Below, one piece after another: positions 24,426 through 36,225 of a DNA stretch of 64,000 nt; position 1 is the first letter of the stretch, and each line of letters starts with the position of its first letter. The notes under the pieces were generated by a model that was not told the DNA's origin, ran no database searches, and saw nothing but the letters and a program-made list of their open reading frames with translations. The stretch is from positions 124,001-188,000 of the forward strand of contig KB911070.1 of the NCBI GenBank assembly GCA_000383295.1, in the 5' to 3' direction. The stretch is from Faecalispora sporosphaeroides DSM 1294. GTDB lineage: Bacteria; Bacillota; Clostridia; Oscillospirales; Acutalibacteraceae. The translations under genes were made by a program, and so were the position numbers.

Positions 24426-25426
24426 ACGAAAAAACCATTGCGCAGCTTTTGACGGAATTCCCGTTTGTATCCGATTACTTTGCGCTGAACGAGCTGGATG
24501 TGACCGGATACGAATCGATGACCTTCCCCCTGTTTTTAGAGCACTTTTCCCCTGCGGAGCTGGAGGATCTTGCGATCGACAAGGAGCGCCTGCGGGCCGA
24601 CCTGCCGGCGTTTATTCAGCAGATGAATGATTTTCTGGGGCTGGACCGTTCTTCGCTCGTCCACTCGCTGACGATTCTGCCGGGGCACGACAAAACCGGC
24701 GTACCGGAAGGCTTTGAGAGCCTGACGGTGAGCAGCTCGCAGATCATCTCGATTGTGGGGCCGACCGGCTCCGGCAAAAGCCGCCTGCTGGCGGACATTG
24801 AATGGGTCGCGCAGGGCGATACCCCAACCGGGCGCAGCATTCTCATCAACGGAGAAAAGCCGGACAACAAATGGCGCTTTTCCTCCGGTAACAAGCTCGT
24901 GGCCCAGCTTTCGCAGAATATGAACTTCGTCATGGATCTGACGGTGCGGGAGTTTCTGGAGCTGCACGCCCAGAGCCGCCTGTGCGACAACGCCGACACG
25001 GTGATCGCCCGCATTATTGAGGAGGCGAACCATCTTGCCGGGGAGCAGTTCCGCATGGATACTCCCGTCACCAGCCTGAGCGGCGGGCAGTCCCGCGCGC
25101 TGATGATTGCCGACACCGCCATTTTGAGCACCTCGCCGATCGTTCTGATCGACGAGATCGAAAACGCTGGCATCGACCGCAAGAAGGCGCTGAAGCTGCT
25201 CGTGGCGGAGGATAAAATCGTGCTGATGGCCACCCACGACCCGCTCCTTGCGCTGATTGCCGACCGGCGGATCGTGATCCGGGGCGGCGGAATCCACAAG
25301 GTGCTTTCCACCACTGAACAGGAGCGCCGGCTTTTAAAGGAGCTGGAGCAGATGGACGCGATGATTCAGGGCGCCCGCCACAAGCTGCGGGACGGCCAGA
25401 CCCTCTCTGTGGAGGACTTGAAATAG
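24422..25426 (+). CDS. ABC ATPase with N-terminal DUF1858-like domain, no permease
   Basis: A 334-residue protein. Residues 1-75 resemble a DUF1858-type helical domain (MNEKTIAQLLTEFPFVSDYF...). The ABC domain follows: Walker A GPTGSGKS near 115, Q-loop around VAQLSQNMNF, signature LSGGQ near 220, Walker B IVLIDEIENAG with the catalytic Glu, and H-loop MATHD. All catalytic motifs are intact. No membrane protein is encoded beside it and none of the three genes has membrane segments, so it is probably a soluble ABC machine rather than an importer. It shares its N-terminal domain type with the substrate-binding protein two genes upstream, a likely docking module. Confidence 0.75.
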   Translation: MNEKTIAQLLTEFPFVSDYFALNELDVTGYESMTFPLFLEHFSPAELEDLAIDKERLRADLPAFIQQMNDFLGLDRSSLVHSLTILPGHDKTGVPEGFESLTVSSSQIISIVGPTGSGKSRLLADIEWVAQGDTPTGRSILINGEKPDNKWRFSSGNKLVAQLSQNMNFVMDLTVREFLELHAQSRLCDNADTVIARIIEEANHLAGEQFRMDTPVTSLSGGQSRALMIADTAILSTSPIVLIDEIENAGIDRKKALKLLVAEDKIVLMATHDPLLALIADRRIVIRGGGIHKVLSTTEQERRLLKELEQMDAMIQGARHKLRDGQTLSVEDLK

Positions 25427-25453
25427 CCGGGGATCAACGTATCGTCCATTCAC

Positions 25454-25590
25454 TTGAAAAGCGTGCGGTTTTCAAATTGCGGTTCCCGCATCGCACCTTC
25501 CCGGTGCGATGGAGGATAAACGGCGGCAAGCCCGCCGGCGATGCCCGCGCCTTCAAACGATCCCGTTTGAGCATTTGCCGCATATAAAAT
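25454..25590 (+). other. Cluster of four consecutive hairpins downstream of the DUF1858 locus
   Basis: Arms: TTGAAAA/TTTTCAA (25454-25475), CATCGCACC/GGTGCGATG (25489-25511), CGGCG/CGCCG (25521-25537) and TCAAACG/CGTTTGA (25553-25570), followed by the terminator at 25595. No coding frame is evident. It may be a structured 3' untranslated region or a small RNA. Confidence 0.45.
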
Positions 25591-25594
25591 CACG

Positions 25595-25625
25595 AAAGCG
25601 CGCGGATTTCTCCACGCGCTTTTTG
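25595..25625 (+). terminator. Terminator ending the DUF1858 locus
   Basis: AAAGCGCG / CGCGCTTT arms around a 12-base loop, followed by T residues on the plus strand. Confidence 0.8.
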
Positions 25626-25662
25626 ATTGTGCCGATATTTTAAGAAAACCAAAGTGTTCTCT

Positions 25663-26586
25663 TTACTTGATATTGGTACGCTGGAACGAGATTGATAAAA
25701 ACACGGCGGGCACCTTGGCCTCAAAGCGCAAAAGCTTCCCCGTTTCGGGGTGGCGCAGCTCCAGCACGCCGGCATGCAGGCCAAGCCGTTTAAAGGGATT
25801 GCTTTTCGCCCCGTACTTTTTGTCCCCCACAACAGGGCAGCCCTTTTCTTTCATGTGCACGCGAATCTGGTTCTTCCGGCCGGTTTGCAGGCGGATGTCC
25901 ACCAGCGAATACTCCGGCGCCACGCCGATCACCTTGTAGTCTGTAATGGCCTCCAGACCCTCTTCGCCCTGCTCGCCGGAAAAGACCATCGTGTTCTTTG
26001 TTTCATACAGCCAGGTGTGAATCTGACCGCTCAGAGGCTGCGGACACCCCTCCACCACGGCGGTATACGCTCTGGTTTTCACGAGCGTTCCCCACTGGTC
26101 CTGCAAAGCGTATTTCATCTCCGCTGTTTTTGCGGCCAGCAGCACGCCGGAGGTGTCTCTGTCGAGCCGATGCACAATGAAAATCCGAGCGTTCGGGTCG
26201 CTCTGGCGCACGTGTTCCGTCATCTGGTGATACGCGGTGCGCTCCTTTTCCTTCTCATTGGCAATCGAGAGCAGGCCGGCGGGCTTATTGATGACCAAAA
26301 GCTCGTCGTCCTCATACAGAATCTCCAGCACGCGGCCCCCGGCGGCAGGGGCCTGCGGCGCCCAGCGAACCTGTACGGACTGCCCCGCACGCAGGGGGTA
26401 ATCGTGGCGGGTCGCCACCCGGCCCTCCACCAGCACTGCGCCGCGGGCCAGCAGCGATTTGATGTTGTTTCGCGATTTCCCCCGCAGATGACCGCGCAGA
26501 AAATCGATCAGAAGCCCGGGCTCATTCGCCTGTAAAATCACCGGCGCATGCGGATTCTTCCCTCGGGACTTTTCTTTTTTTATCAT
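25663..26586 (-). CDS. RluA/RluD family pseudouridine synthase
   Basis: Converts uridine to pseudouridine in RNA. The 307-residue protein has an N-terminal S4-like domain (residues 18-75: LIDFLRGHLRGKSRNNIKSLLARGAVLV) and the catalytic block VHRLDRDTSGVLL near residue 140 with its Asp nucleophile. The later family motifs TGRKNQIRVHM and PVVGDKKYG are present. The ATG at 26586 follows AAGGGG. The next gene upstream on the same strand, a nitroreductase, is 45 bp away, so the two may be co-transcribed. The target position cannot be read from sequence. Confidence 0.93.
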   Translation of the reverse strand: MIKKEKSRGKNPHAPVILQANEPGLLIDFLRGHLRGKSRNNIKSLLARGAVLVEGRVATRHDYPLRAGQSVQVRWAPQAPAAGGRVLEILYEDDELLVINKPAGLLSIANEKEKERTAYHQMTEHVRQSDPNARIFIVHRLDRDTSGVLLAAKTAEMKYALQDQWGTLVKTRAYTAVVEGCPQPLSGQIHTWLYETKNTMVFSGEQGEEGLEAITDYKVIGVAPEYSLVDIRLQTGRKNQIRVHMKEKGCPVVGDKKYGAKSNPFKRLGLHAGVLELRHPETGKLLRFEAKVPAVFLSISFQRTNIK

Positions 26587-26631
26587 GGTGTCCCCTTCTT
26601 TCTAAAATGGGCGGCAATGGGAACCGCCCGG

Positions 26632-27213
26632 TCAACGGATGATGTGTATTACATCCTTGCGCGGGCCGGCGGCCGGGGAAGAATTTTTCGGCCAGCCCAG
26701 CGCAAGAGTTGCAAAAATATCGTGATGATCCGGAATATCCAGCTCCGCCATTAATCCGCGGATCACGGGATGGCGCGTCAGGCCGGGCAGATGATTGAGC
26801 CAGCAGGAGCCGATCCCGAGGGAATGGGCCGCCAGCATCATGTTTTCCATCGCCACGGCGGAATCGGCAAGGGCGTTGACGTTTTCACGGTCGTTTGAAA
26901 CAATGACATATGTGGGGGCGTGAAACAAAAACTCCGAATCCTCCCGTTCCGCCTTAGCCTTCAGGCGAACCACATACGGGTGGGTACCCGGCCCTGCGGC
27001 AACGGTGCGCAAAGCCTCGCGCAGGGCGGCGTTGATGCGCGCCAGCACCTGCGGATTCTGAACGGCGGTAAACTTCCAGGTTTGCAGGCTTCTGCCCGAC
27101 GGCGCGTAGGTGCCGGCGAGGAGAATCTGATCCAGGCTTTCCGCCGGAATCTGCCGCTCCTCATAAGAACGGATGCTGCGTCTGGTAAGAATGTTTTCCA
27201 TAACCGGATTCAT
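26632..27213 (-). CDS. Nitroreductase family FMN-dependent oxidoreductase
   Basis: A 193-residue flavoprotein of the nitroreductase superfamily, which uses NAD(P)H to reduce nitro compounds, quinones or flavins. FMN-contact residues sit in RRSIRSYEERQIP (residues 11-23) and APSGRSLQTWKF near 37-48; the dimer helix AMENMMLAAHSLGIGSCW is near 120-137. A promoter TCGACA-17-TATAAT lies upstream. A second, distinct nitroreductase is at 41843-42343. The physiological substrate is unknown. Confidence 0.9.
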   Translation of the reverse strand: MNPVMENILTRRSIRSYEERQIPAESLDQILLAGTYAPSGRSLQTWKFTAVQNPQVLARINAALREALRTVAAGPGTHPYVVRLKAKAEREDSEFLFHAPTYVIVSNDRENVNALADSAVAMENMMLAAHSLGIGSCWLNHLPGLTRHPVIRGLMAELDIPDHHDIFATLALGWPKNSSPAAGPRKDVIHIIR

Positions 27214-27632
27214 ATGGACTGCCCCTTTCGCGCGGCAAACAGCACAGGCCGCGCTCTCTTAGTTTCATTTTATTATAACGCAGATCGTAAATCTTGTCGA
27301 TAAAAGAAGAACGACTGTATTTCTCTTAACAAGCCCCTGCCGCAGGGCAGAAACCCCGCTCATGGCAAGTCCGCCGCAGGTTTTTGCACGGCCGGGGCGT
27401 TCAAAAGTACGATATAACTTTTATTATTGTCGGAAGCGCCCCCTTCTATTATAGTATTACGGCGGGAACCATTCTGACGCTAAAACCCGAACATTTGCTT
27501 GGAGCACATGCACCCTATCAACCGCAAAAGCTGCAGTTCCCCGTTTCTTCCGCGCTTCCAAACAGTCTCGTTTTAAAGTTTGTTTCGTATCGGCAATCTG
27601 CTCCACCGATGGAGCGGGCGGTTCTTTTTTCC
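27214..27632. other. Intergenic region, no gene seen
   Basis: Contains the nitroreductase promoter (27272-27300, minus strand) and otherwise no supported gene. A short hairpin GCTCCA/TGGAGC at about 27599-27614 followed by a T-run near 27622-27630 could be a plus-strand terminator. The region may hold decayed 3' sequence of the chemotaxis-receptor remnant. Confidence 0.4.
27272..27300 (-). promoter_or_regulatory. Nitroreductase promoter
   Basis: TCGACA (27295-27300) and TATAAT (27272-27277) on the minus strand with a 17 bp spacer, about 60 bp before the start codon. Confidence 0.65.
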
Positions 27633-27686
27633 GCAAAAGAGGCGGGAGCCGGGTGAACAATTTCACCCGGCTCCCGCCTCTTTTGC
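27633..27686. terminator. Perfect 25-bp inverted repeat, terminator-like
   Basis: Arms 27633-27657 and 27662-27686 are perfectly complementary around a 4-base loop, with AAAA and TTTT inside the ends. It would terminate transcription from either strand, but the stem is longer than usual for an intrinsic terminator. Confidence 0.7.
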
Positions 27687-27742
27687 AACTGCTGCGGTTT
27701 CATCCAATCCACGCAGAAGCGAAAAACGTTACAAATAATAAG

Positions 27743-28382
27743 CTTCTTCTCGGCCGATTTGCGAATGAGCTGTTCCGTCTGTCTGACCGCCTCGGAAGAT
27801 TTTGCGGCCAGCTTGAGCACCTCGTCCGCCACTACGGCAAAGCCCTTGCCCGCAGCGCCGGCCCTTGCCGCTTCAATGGCGGCGTTCAGCGCCAGAATAT
27901 TGGCCTGGGACGCGATATCTTCGATCACCTTCGTAATCATGCCGATCCGCGAAGAGGCGTTGTCGATCTCTTTCATGGATTCCTCGAGACGTTTCATGTA
28001 AGAAATCCCCAGGTTGAAGCTCTGGTTGGCCTCATCGACCAGCTGAGAGGCGCTCTCAACATGCCTCATGTTCTCCTCGGCCTGCTCCGAAATTTTGACA
28101 AAGGAAGCGGGCCGCTCCATTTGCTCCGTCGCGGAGATGACCATTCCAATCGGACGCAGCGCCCGGCGAAGAATGATCAAAATCCCGATGCCGATGATGC
28201 CGATGAGCAGCGCAAGGATCCAATACACCTGCCGCAGAGCATCGTCCTTCGTCACGACAAACGCGCCGGAAAGCGGCGCATCCAGCCCCGAAACGGTGAC
28301 CGGAAGATGTACAATATAACACTCTTTATGATGGCCCGGCGGGGAAGCCGCACCGCCGCAAAAAGGCCCGCTCCTGCCGCGC
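27743..28382 (-). pseudogene. Remnant of a methyl-accepting chemotaxis protein
   Basis: The minus-strand frame encodes the end of an extracellular sensor ([18 protein letters not shown]), one membrane segment ([19 protein letters not shown]) and the first half of the signalling hairpin up to the tip ([20 protein letters not shown], then GFAVVADEV). After about 27743 the similarity stops in unrelated residues, so the return helix that completes the receptor coiled coil is lost. The 5' end runs into the MATE gene, with no start codon or ribosome site of its own. A receptor lacking both sensor and half of its signalling domain should not work. No other chemotaxis gene is present. Confidence 0.75.
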
Positions 28383-29837
28383 TCAATCCTTCTGTTCCGA
28401 AACTGAAAGGGGATCGAGCGCTTCCTGCGCCAACACGGTTGCCGAAGCCCCCTGCGCCGGAGCAGCCGGTTCTTCCGCCGCAAAGACCGGCCCGCCCGAC
28501 GGCGGCTGATCCTCCTTTTTCTTTAAACGCACAAACATCAGGCTGTGGAAAATGACGATGATGATCCAGCCGACGCCGGTTGCGTAAGACACCGCGTCCA
28601 TGCCCAGGCTCGCCACAAACAGATACGATAAAATCACGCGCAGCGAAATGTGAAGGGTCGTGCCGATCAGCGGAATGTTTACCAGGCCGCTGCCGCGGTA
28701 GAAGCCCACGAACGCGCTGCCCGTATAGCTCAAAAAGTAGAAAAAGCAGAGGATTTGAAGATAAGAGGTTCCGTAGGAAATGGTTCGCGCACTGCCGTCG
28801 GGAACAAAGAAGCGCATGAGCGCCTCCGCCGAAAAGAAAAGAATGAGCGACAGCAGCCCCGCGACTGCCAGAAGGCCGCGCAGGCCGATGAAAAAGCCCT
28901 GCCTTGCGCGGGGGCGCTTGCCTGCCCCGGTGTTCTGGGCCACAAAGACCGAAATCGCTTCGGCCCCGCTGTCGCCGACGGCGAGAATGATTCCTTCCGC
29001 ACGGGTGGTGGCCGTATAGGCCGAAATGGCCGCCAGCCCCATGGTGTTCACCGCGCCCTGCACCAGCAGCTTGCCGATGTACAGGCTGGACTGGTGCAGC
29101 GCCGAAACGAGCGAAAACCGGGTGATCTTCGCGATCAGAGAGCCGTCGCAGCGCATGTCCTCACGCCCCACCCGCAGAAGCGGTAGCGTTTTGCGAATGT
29201 AAAAAAGGCACAGCAGCGCCGACAAAATCTGCGCCAGCACGGTAGCCAGTGCCGCTCCGCGCACGCCCAGGCCAAAATGCGCCACAAACAGGATCGCCAG
29301 AAACAGGCTGATCACAATCGAGACGAGCAAAAACAGCAGCGCGGCGGCAGTGTTGCCGATCGCCCGCAGCACCGCCGCAAAAAAGTTATACAGAAAGCAG
29401 GCCAAAAGCCCGAGGAAGATCGTATTGAGGTAGTTCACTGCCAAAGCGGCAACCGCCGGCGGGGTTTGAATCAGCCGGAGCAGAAAGGGCGTGCAGGTCA
29501 AACCCAGAAGGCCGATGAGCAGCGTAAACGACGCGCCCAGCACCAGCGACAGAAAAATTGCCTGCCGCAGGGCCGGGTAATCCCCTCTGCCGTACAGCGA
29601 GGCCAAAATGACGGCGATGCCGGTACAGCAGCCGCCCAGAATGAAAATAAACAGATTCATCACCGTGCCCGCAATGCCGATGGCCGCAAACGAGGCCTCC
29701 CCAAGGTAGCGCTCCACGATGATGGCAGAGATGATATTGTAGAACTGCTGTAAAATATTGCCTACCAGAAGCGGAAACGCAAGCCGCAGCAAAAGCGGCT
29801 GTATCTTCCCCTCGGACAGGGTGACTTTTGACGCCAT
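28383..29837 (-). CDS. MATE family multidrug/Na+ antiporter
   Basis: A 484-residue inner-membrane exporter of the MATE family with about twelve hydrophobic segments. The N-terminus [35 protein letters not shown] is typical of the DinF/NorM-like group in Clostridia. The ATG at 29837 follows GGGAGG; an upstream in-frame ATG at 29867 lacks such a site. The last 50 residues form a hydrophilic Pro/Ala/Glu-rich tail ([12 protein letters not shown]) that is not part of the usual fold. A chemotaxis-receptor remnant abuts its 3' end, so this end may mark a recombination junction. Confidence 0.92.
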   Translation of the reverse strand: MASKVTLSEGKIQPLLLRLAFPLLVGNILQQFYNIISAIIVERYLGEASFAAIGIAGTVMNLFIFILGGCCTGIAVILASLYGRGDYPALRQAIFLSLVLGASFTLLIGLLGLTCTPFLLRLIQTPPAVAALAVNYLNTIFLGLLACFLYNFFAAVLRAIGNTAAALLFLLVSIVISLFLAILFVAHFGLGVRGAALATVLAQILSALLCLFYIRKTLPLLRVGREDMRCDGSLIAKITRFSLVSALHQSSLYIGKLLVQGAVNTMGLAAISAYTATTRAEGIILAVGDSGAEAISVFVAQNTGAGKRPRARQGFFIGLRGLLAVAGLLSLILFFSAEALMRFFVPDGSARTISYGTSYLQILCFFYFLSYTGSAFVGFYRGSGLVNIPLIGTTLHISLRVILSYLFVASLGMDAVSYATGVGWIIIVIFHSLMFVRLKKKEDQPPSGGPVFAAEEPAAPAQGASATVLAQEALDPLSVSEQKD

Positions 29838-29935
29838 GACAACCTCCCGGAATAAGAATAGCTCCATTATACCGGAATTTTTTCGTTTCGATAAGTACTT
29901 TTTTCGCTATGACGGCATTCGGATACAATTATAAC

Positions 29936-29967
29936 AAAAGCAGACGACCCCAAACGGGGCCGCCTGC
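29936..29967 (-). terminator. Terminator at the end of the glycerol operon
   Basis: GCAGGCGGCCCC paired with GGGGTCGTCTGC around a small loop (two G-T pairs), followed on the minus strand by TTTTGTT. Confidence 0.8.
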
Positions 29968-30004
29968 CGATACAAACGAATTCAATTGATTGCAGCCAAA
30001 CCGC

Positions 30005-30370
30005 TTACCCTGCGTCCGAAACTCTGGAGAGACTGCGCGTTACCACAAAATTCACGCCGAGCCCCAGAAGATTCGGCACCACGATATCGCCCACATGCAC
30101 CGGGGCCTGCAGTGTGATGCCGTCCAGCAGGCGCATGGCCGCGAAGATATCCTTTTTGGGGATTTCGCGGTCCGTCTTTACCGGTACGCGCGCAATGGAA
30201 GCACCCTCGATTTTCACGGTGGAGGTGACGGTACGGGTGGGGGCGGTCAGCTCCTTTTTACCGTAAATCTCTCCCCTCGGGCAGGAATTGCCCGTTACCT
30301 TATATCCGTTCTTCTCATCCACATGCAGGCGGCACCCTTTGGGACAAACAATGCAAACCAGCTCTGTCAT
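30005..30370 (-). CDS. DUF1667 domain protein (small Fe-S/zinc partner of FAD oxidoreductase)
   Basis: 121 residues with cysteines at about positions 6, 9, 13 and 30 (CIVCPKGCRL, then CPRGE), the DUF1667 pattern. These small proteins are regularly encoded after glycerol-3-phosphate dehydrogenase and a second FAD/NAD(P) oxidoreductase in anaerobic Firmicutes, as here; a role as third subunit carrying electrons is inference. The gene follows the oxidoreductase after 3 bp with an AAGGAGG site, and a terminator comes after it. Confidence 0.85.
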   Translation of the reverse strand: MTELVCIVCPKGCRLHVDEKNGYKVTGNSCPRGEIYGKKELTAPTRTVTSTVKIEGASIARVPVKTDREIPKKDIFAAMRLLDGITLQAPVHVGDIVVPNLLGLGVNFVVTRSLSRVSDAG

Positions 30371-30373
30371 GCG

Positions 30374-31641
30374 TCATTCCTCCTTTTCAATCGAAACAAC
30401 AAGCTCGCCGTTTTCCGCTTTTTTTAAAAGGGCCAGCGGCAGGGTGATTTTCTCCATCTCGCCCGGGGCCATGTGCTCCCGGTGATACGAGGCGATGCGG
30501 GTTTCACCGGCGCTTACCATAATCTGTGCGCCGCGGAAAATCTGATTCACGCGGAAGAAAACGTCTACGGATTTCTCCACGCCCTGCGGGCGGATGTTCT
30601 GCGGCACGGTATACCCGACGCCGAAGCCGTTTTTCAGGCGCAGCATTCCCTCCGCGGAGGGGCTGCCGCTTTTGCTGCACAGCGCGGCGGATTTGCCGGC
30701 GCGCTGGCTTTCCGCGGTGACGAAATCCACCAGATCGTGCACATGCGCCACATTGCCGCACGCAAACACGCCGGGGGTGCTGGTCTCCATGTTTTCATAC
30801 ACCACCGGGCCGTTCGTGCGCGGGTCGATCTCGAGCCCGGCCTGCCGCGAAAGCTCATTTTCGGGGATCAGGCCGACGGAGAGCAGCACGGTGTCGCAGT
30901 CGAGCACCTCTTCCGTTCCCGGAATCGGAACGCGGTTTTCGTCCACCTTCTGCACGACCACCTGCTCCACGCGCTTGTCGCCGCGGATTTCGGTAATGGT
31001 GTGCGACAAATGCAGCGGAATGTCATAGTCGTTCAGGCACTGCACAATATTGCGCATCAGCCCGCCGGAATACGGCATCACCTCGTAGACGCCCAGCACC
31101 TTGGCCCCCTCCAGCGTCAGGCGGCGGGCCATAATGAGGCCGATGTCGCCGGAGCCGAGGATCACCACGCGGTTGCCGACGCGGTCGCCCTCCAGATTCA
31201 TATACAGCTGCGCCGCGCCCGCCGTGAACACGCCCGCCGGGCGGCTACCGGGTATGCCGATCGCGCCGCGCGTTCTCTCGCGGCAGCCCATGGCCAGAAC
31301 AATCGCCTTCGCGTGCAGCTCCAGATACCCGCGCCGCGGGTGGATGGCATATACCGTGCGGCGCTCGCTCAAATCGAGCTCCAGCACCATGGTGCCGGTG
31401 AGCACCTCGATATCCGTCTTTTTCAGCTCATCGATAAACCGTTCGGCGTATTCCGGGCCGGTCAGCTCCTGCTTAAAATAATGCAGCCCAAAGCCGTTGT
31501 GGATACACTGGTTCAAAATCCCGCCCAAATCCGCCTGGCGTTCGAGCAGCACCACGCTTTCGGCCCCGTTCTGCCGTGCGGAAAGCGCCGCCGCCAAACC
31601 GGCCGGGCCGCCGCCGACGACAATCACATCATATTCCTGTT

Positions 31642-31645
<4 letters not shown>
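30374..31645 (-). CDS. FAD/NAD(P)-dependent oxidoreductase of the glycerol operon
   Basis: A 423-residue flavoprotein with an N-terminal dinucleotide motif GGGPAGLAAAL (about residues 10-20), a second NAD(P) motif GSGDIGLIMARRLTLEGAKV near 160, and a closing FAD motif TPGVFACGNVAHVHD near 290. It lacks the CxxC of thioredoxin reductases. The start is a GTG at 31645 whose bases overlap the dehydrogenase stop (GTGA), indicating coupled translation. It is the expected NAD(P)-side partner of the dehydrogenase, with the DUF1667 protein encoded next. The in-frame extension to 32119 is an artefact overlapping the dehydrogenase gene. Confidence 0.88.
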
Positions 31646-33090
<1,445 letters not shown>

Positions 33091-33117
33091 CTGTAAACCT
33101 CCTAAAAGTATCGATTC

Positions 33118-33193
33118 GAGCAAAAAGAGCCAAGCAAAGCAGACCCACTTCTACATGAGTCTAGTTTGCCCGGCTCTTTCTCTCAACTCTCGG
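33118..33193 (-). promoter_or_regulatory. Probable GlpP-controlled leader terminator before the G3P dehydrogenase
   Basis: The minus strand starts with CCGAGAGTTGAGAG (about 33180-33193), then a long imperfect hairpin (33122-33179: AAGAGCC at its base pairs with GGCTCTT) followed by five T residues. Sequence and layout match the element at 36116-36176. GlpP bound to glycerol-3-phosphate would be expected to prevent termination. Confidence 0.65.
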
Positions 33194-33201
33194 CAAATTT
33201 C

Positions 33202-33230
33202 AGTTTATGCCATTGTAAGGCCGTTGTCAA
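33202..33230 (-). promoter_or_regulatory. Promoter of the G3P dehydrogenase transcript
   Basis: TTGACA (33225-33230) and TAAACT (33202-33207) on the minus strand with a 17 bp spacer, just after the glpF stop. Confidence 0.8.
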
Positions 33231-33247
33231 GTGGTAATTCAAAGGGC

Positions 33248-33955
33248 TTAAAAGATCGCCGCCGCCAGCCAGGCGCCCAGAAGGCCGCCGCAAACGGGGC
33301 CCGCCACCGGAATCCACGAATAGCTCCAGTCGGAATCTCTCTTGTTGGGAATGGGCAGAACGGCATGCGCAATGCGGGGCCCAAGGTCGCGGGCCGGGTT
33401 CATCGCATAACCCGTGGTGCCGCCGAGGCTGGCACCGCAGGCAAAAATGATCGCGCCAACGCCGAAGGTACTCATTGCGGCCACGTCGCCCACCGGGGTC
33501 TGCGCGATCCCCAGAATGGCAAATACGAGCACGAACGTGGCGATTACTTCGCTGATAAAATTGTTGCCGTAGCTGCGGATCGCGGGGCCGGTGCAGAATA
33601 CGCCCAGCTTTGTATCGCCGTCTTCGGTGTCGTCAAAGTGATTTTTGTACATCACCCATACCAGCACAGCGCCGACAAAGCCGCCCAGCATTTCGGCAAT
33701 GATATACCCGGGAACGACCGCCCAGTCCAGCTTGCCGACTGCGGCAAGGCCCAGCACCAGAGCGGGATTAAACACCGCGCCGCTGGCGGTGAAGATGAGC
33801 GCGGGGATGAGCACCGCGCAGGCCCACCCGAGCGTAATCACGATCCACCCGGAATTCTGGCCCTTGGTTTTATTCAGGATGACGTTGGCAACGACCGCGT
33901 CGCCCAGCAGAACAAGAAGGGCCGTGCCCAAAAATTCATACAGATAGTTTTGCAT
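33248..33955 (-). CDS. glpF: Glycerol uptake facilitator (aquaglyceroporin)
   Basis: A 235-residue channel of the MIP family with six membrane helices and two NPA boxes: FNPALVLG near residue 62 and MNPARDLGPR near 186. The Asp after the second box is characteristic of glycerol facilitators rather than water channels. An AGGAGG site precedes the ATG. It lies 33 bp after glpK, so uptake and trapping by phosphorylation are produced together. Confidence 0.95.
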   Translation of the reverse strand: MQNYLYEFLGTALLVLLGDAVVANVILNKTKGQNSGWIVITLGWACAVLIPALIFTASGAVFNPALVLGLAAVGKLDWAVVPGYIIAEMLGGFVGAVLVWVMYKNHFDDTEDGDTKLGVFCTGPAIRSYGNNFISEVIATFVLVFAILGIAQTPVGDVAAMSTFGVGAIIFACGASLGGTTGYAMNPARDLGPRIAHAVLPIPNKRDSDWSYSWIPVAGPVCGGLLGAWLAAAIF

Positions 33956-33988
33956 AACAAATCCTCCTCCGCAATTTGCTTTCGGGAA

Positions 33989-35479
<1,491 letters not shown>

Positions 35480-35518
35480 TTACAAACTCCTCCTTCGATT
35501 GATTCAGCCGTTGATCCC

Positions 35519-36034
35519 TTATTTTTCATACCGTGCCGCCCAAGCGGGGGCTTTATGAGAGGCCTTTCCTTCCATCACATCGTGATAATAGGAGCTGGTC
35601 ATCGCTTTCCCGGGTGCCAGAGTACGGGTGGACAGCACATTCGCGAAATACACGGTGGAAGCGCCGCAGTCTGTGCGGCCTGTCACCTCACACTCCAGGA
35701 GGGCCACGCAGTTCTGCACGACCGTGGGGAAGCCGTTGTACTCTTTGGTTTCTGCCTTTGCCAGCTTGTCGGTATCGCGTCCGCTTGAAAATCCGAACAA
35801 CTGTAAAAATTCCAAATCGGCATTTTCTCCCACAACCGAAATGTTAAACTTCCCGGCCGCGGCGATCTGGTCGTGCGTCAGGTTTTCTTTCCCGATGCAC
35901 ACGCACACCATGAGCGGCTCGCTGGAAACCTGCATCACAAGGTTCGCCAGCAGCGCATTGCCTCCTCCCTTGCCATCCGGTGCGCCTACCAGATAAACGC
36001 CGTACCCCAATTTGGAAAGTCCGTCATAATTCAT
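35519..36034 (-). CDS. Flavin reductase family protein
   Basis: A 171-residue FMN-binding split-barrel protein (flavin reductase-like domain). Visible are MNYDGLSKLGYGVYLVGAPDGKG at the N-terminus, the loop VCVCIGKENLTHDQIAAAGKFNISVV, and a cysteine-containing CEVTGRTDCGASTVYFANVL. The ATG at 36034 has an AGGAGG site; upstream in-frame residues belong to the leader. Lying between glpP and glpK, behind a hairpin resembling the dehydrogenase leader, it is probably induced with glycerol. A role in supplying reduced flavin or shuttling electrons is inference. Confidence 0.85.
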   Translation of the reverse strand: MNYDGLSKLGYGVYLVGAPDGKGGGNALLANLVMQVSSEPLMVCVCIGKENLTHDQIAAAGKFNISVVGENADLEFLQLFGFSSGRDTDKLAKAETKEYNGFPTVVQNCVALLECEVTGRTDCGASTVYFANVLSTRTLAPGKAMTSSYYHDVMEGKASHKAPAWAARYEK

Positions 36035-36115
36035 GCTGATACCTCCTGTTTTCATATTTTTATATGTTATGCGCCTGCTCTGCAAGCGCGGGGATCCCAC
36101 AGGATTGCCGGATTC

Positions 36116-36176
36116 GCAAAAGAGCAACAAAACCAGAGGGGTCTCCCCCTTGCTCTTTTGCTGCTCTCATTTCTCG
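36116..36176 (-). promoter_or_regulatory. Probable GlpP-controlled leader terminator before the flavin reductase and glpKF
   Basis: The minus strand reads CGAGAAATGAGAG (36164-36176), then a hairpin with GCAAAAGAGCAA (36150-36161) paired to TTGCTCTTTTGC (36116-36127), and then GAATC. The same conserved parts occur around 33118-33193. A TTGACA lies upstream but no clear -10, so the transcript may come from glpP. Confidence 0.6.
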
Positions 36177-36225
36177 CATTTTTGATTCAATTGTCAAATG
36201 CAGCGGCCCTTTGTAATGAAAGGCG

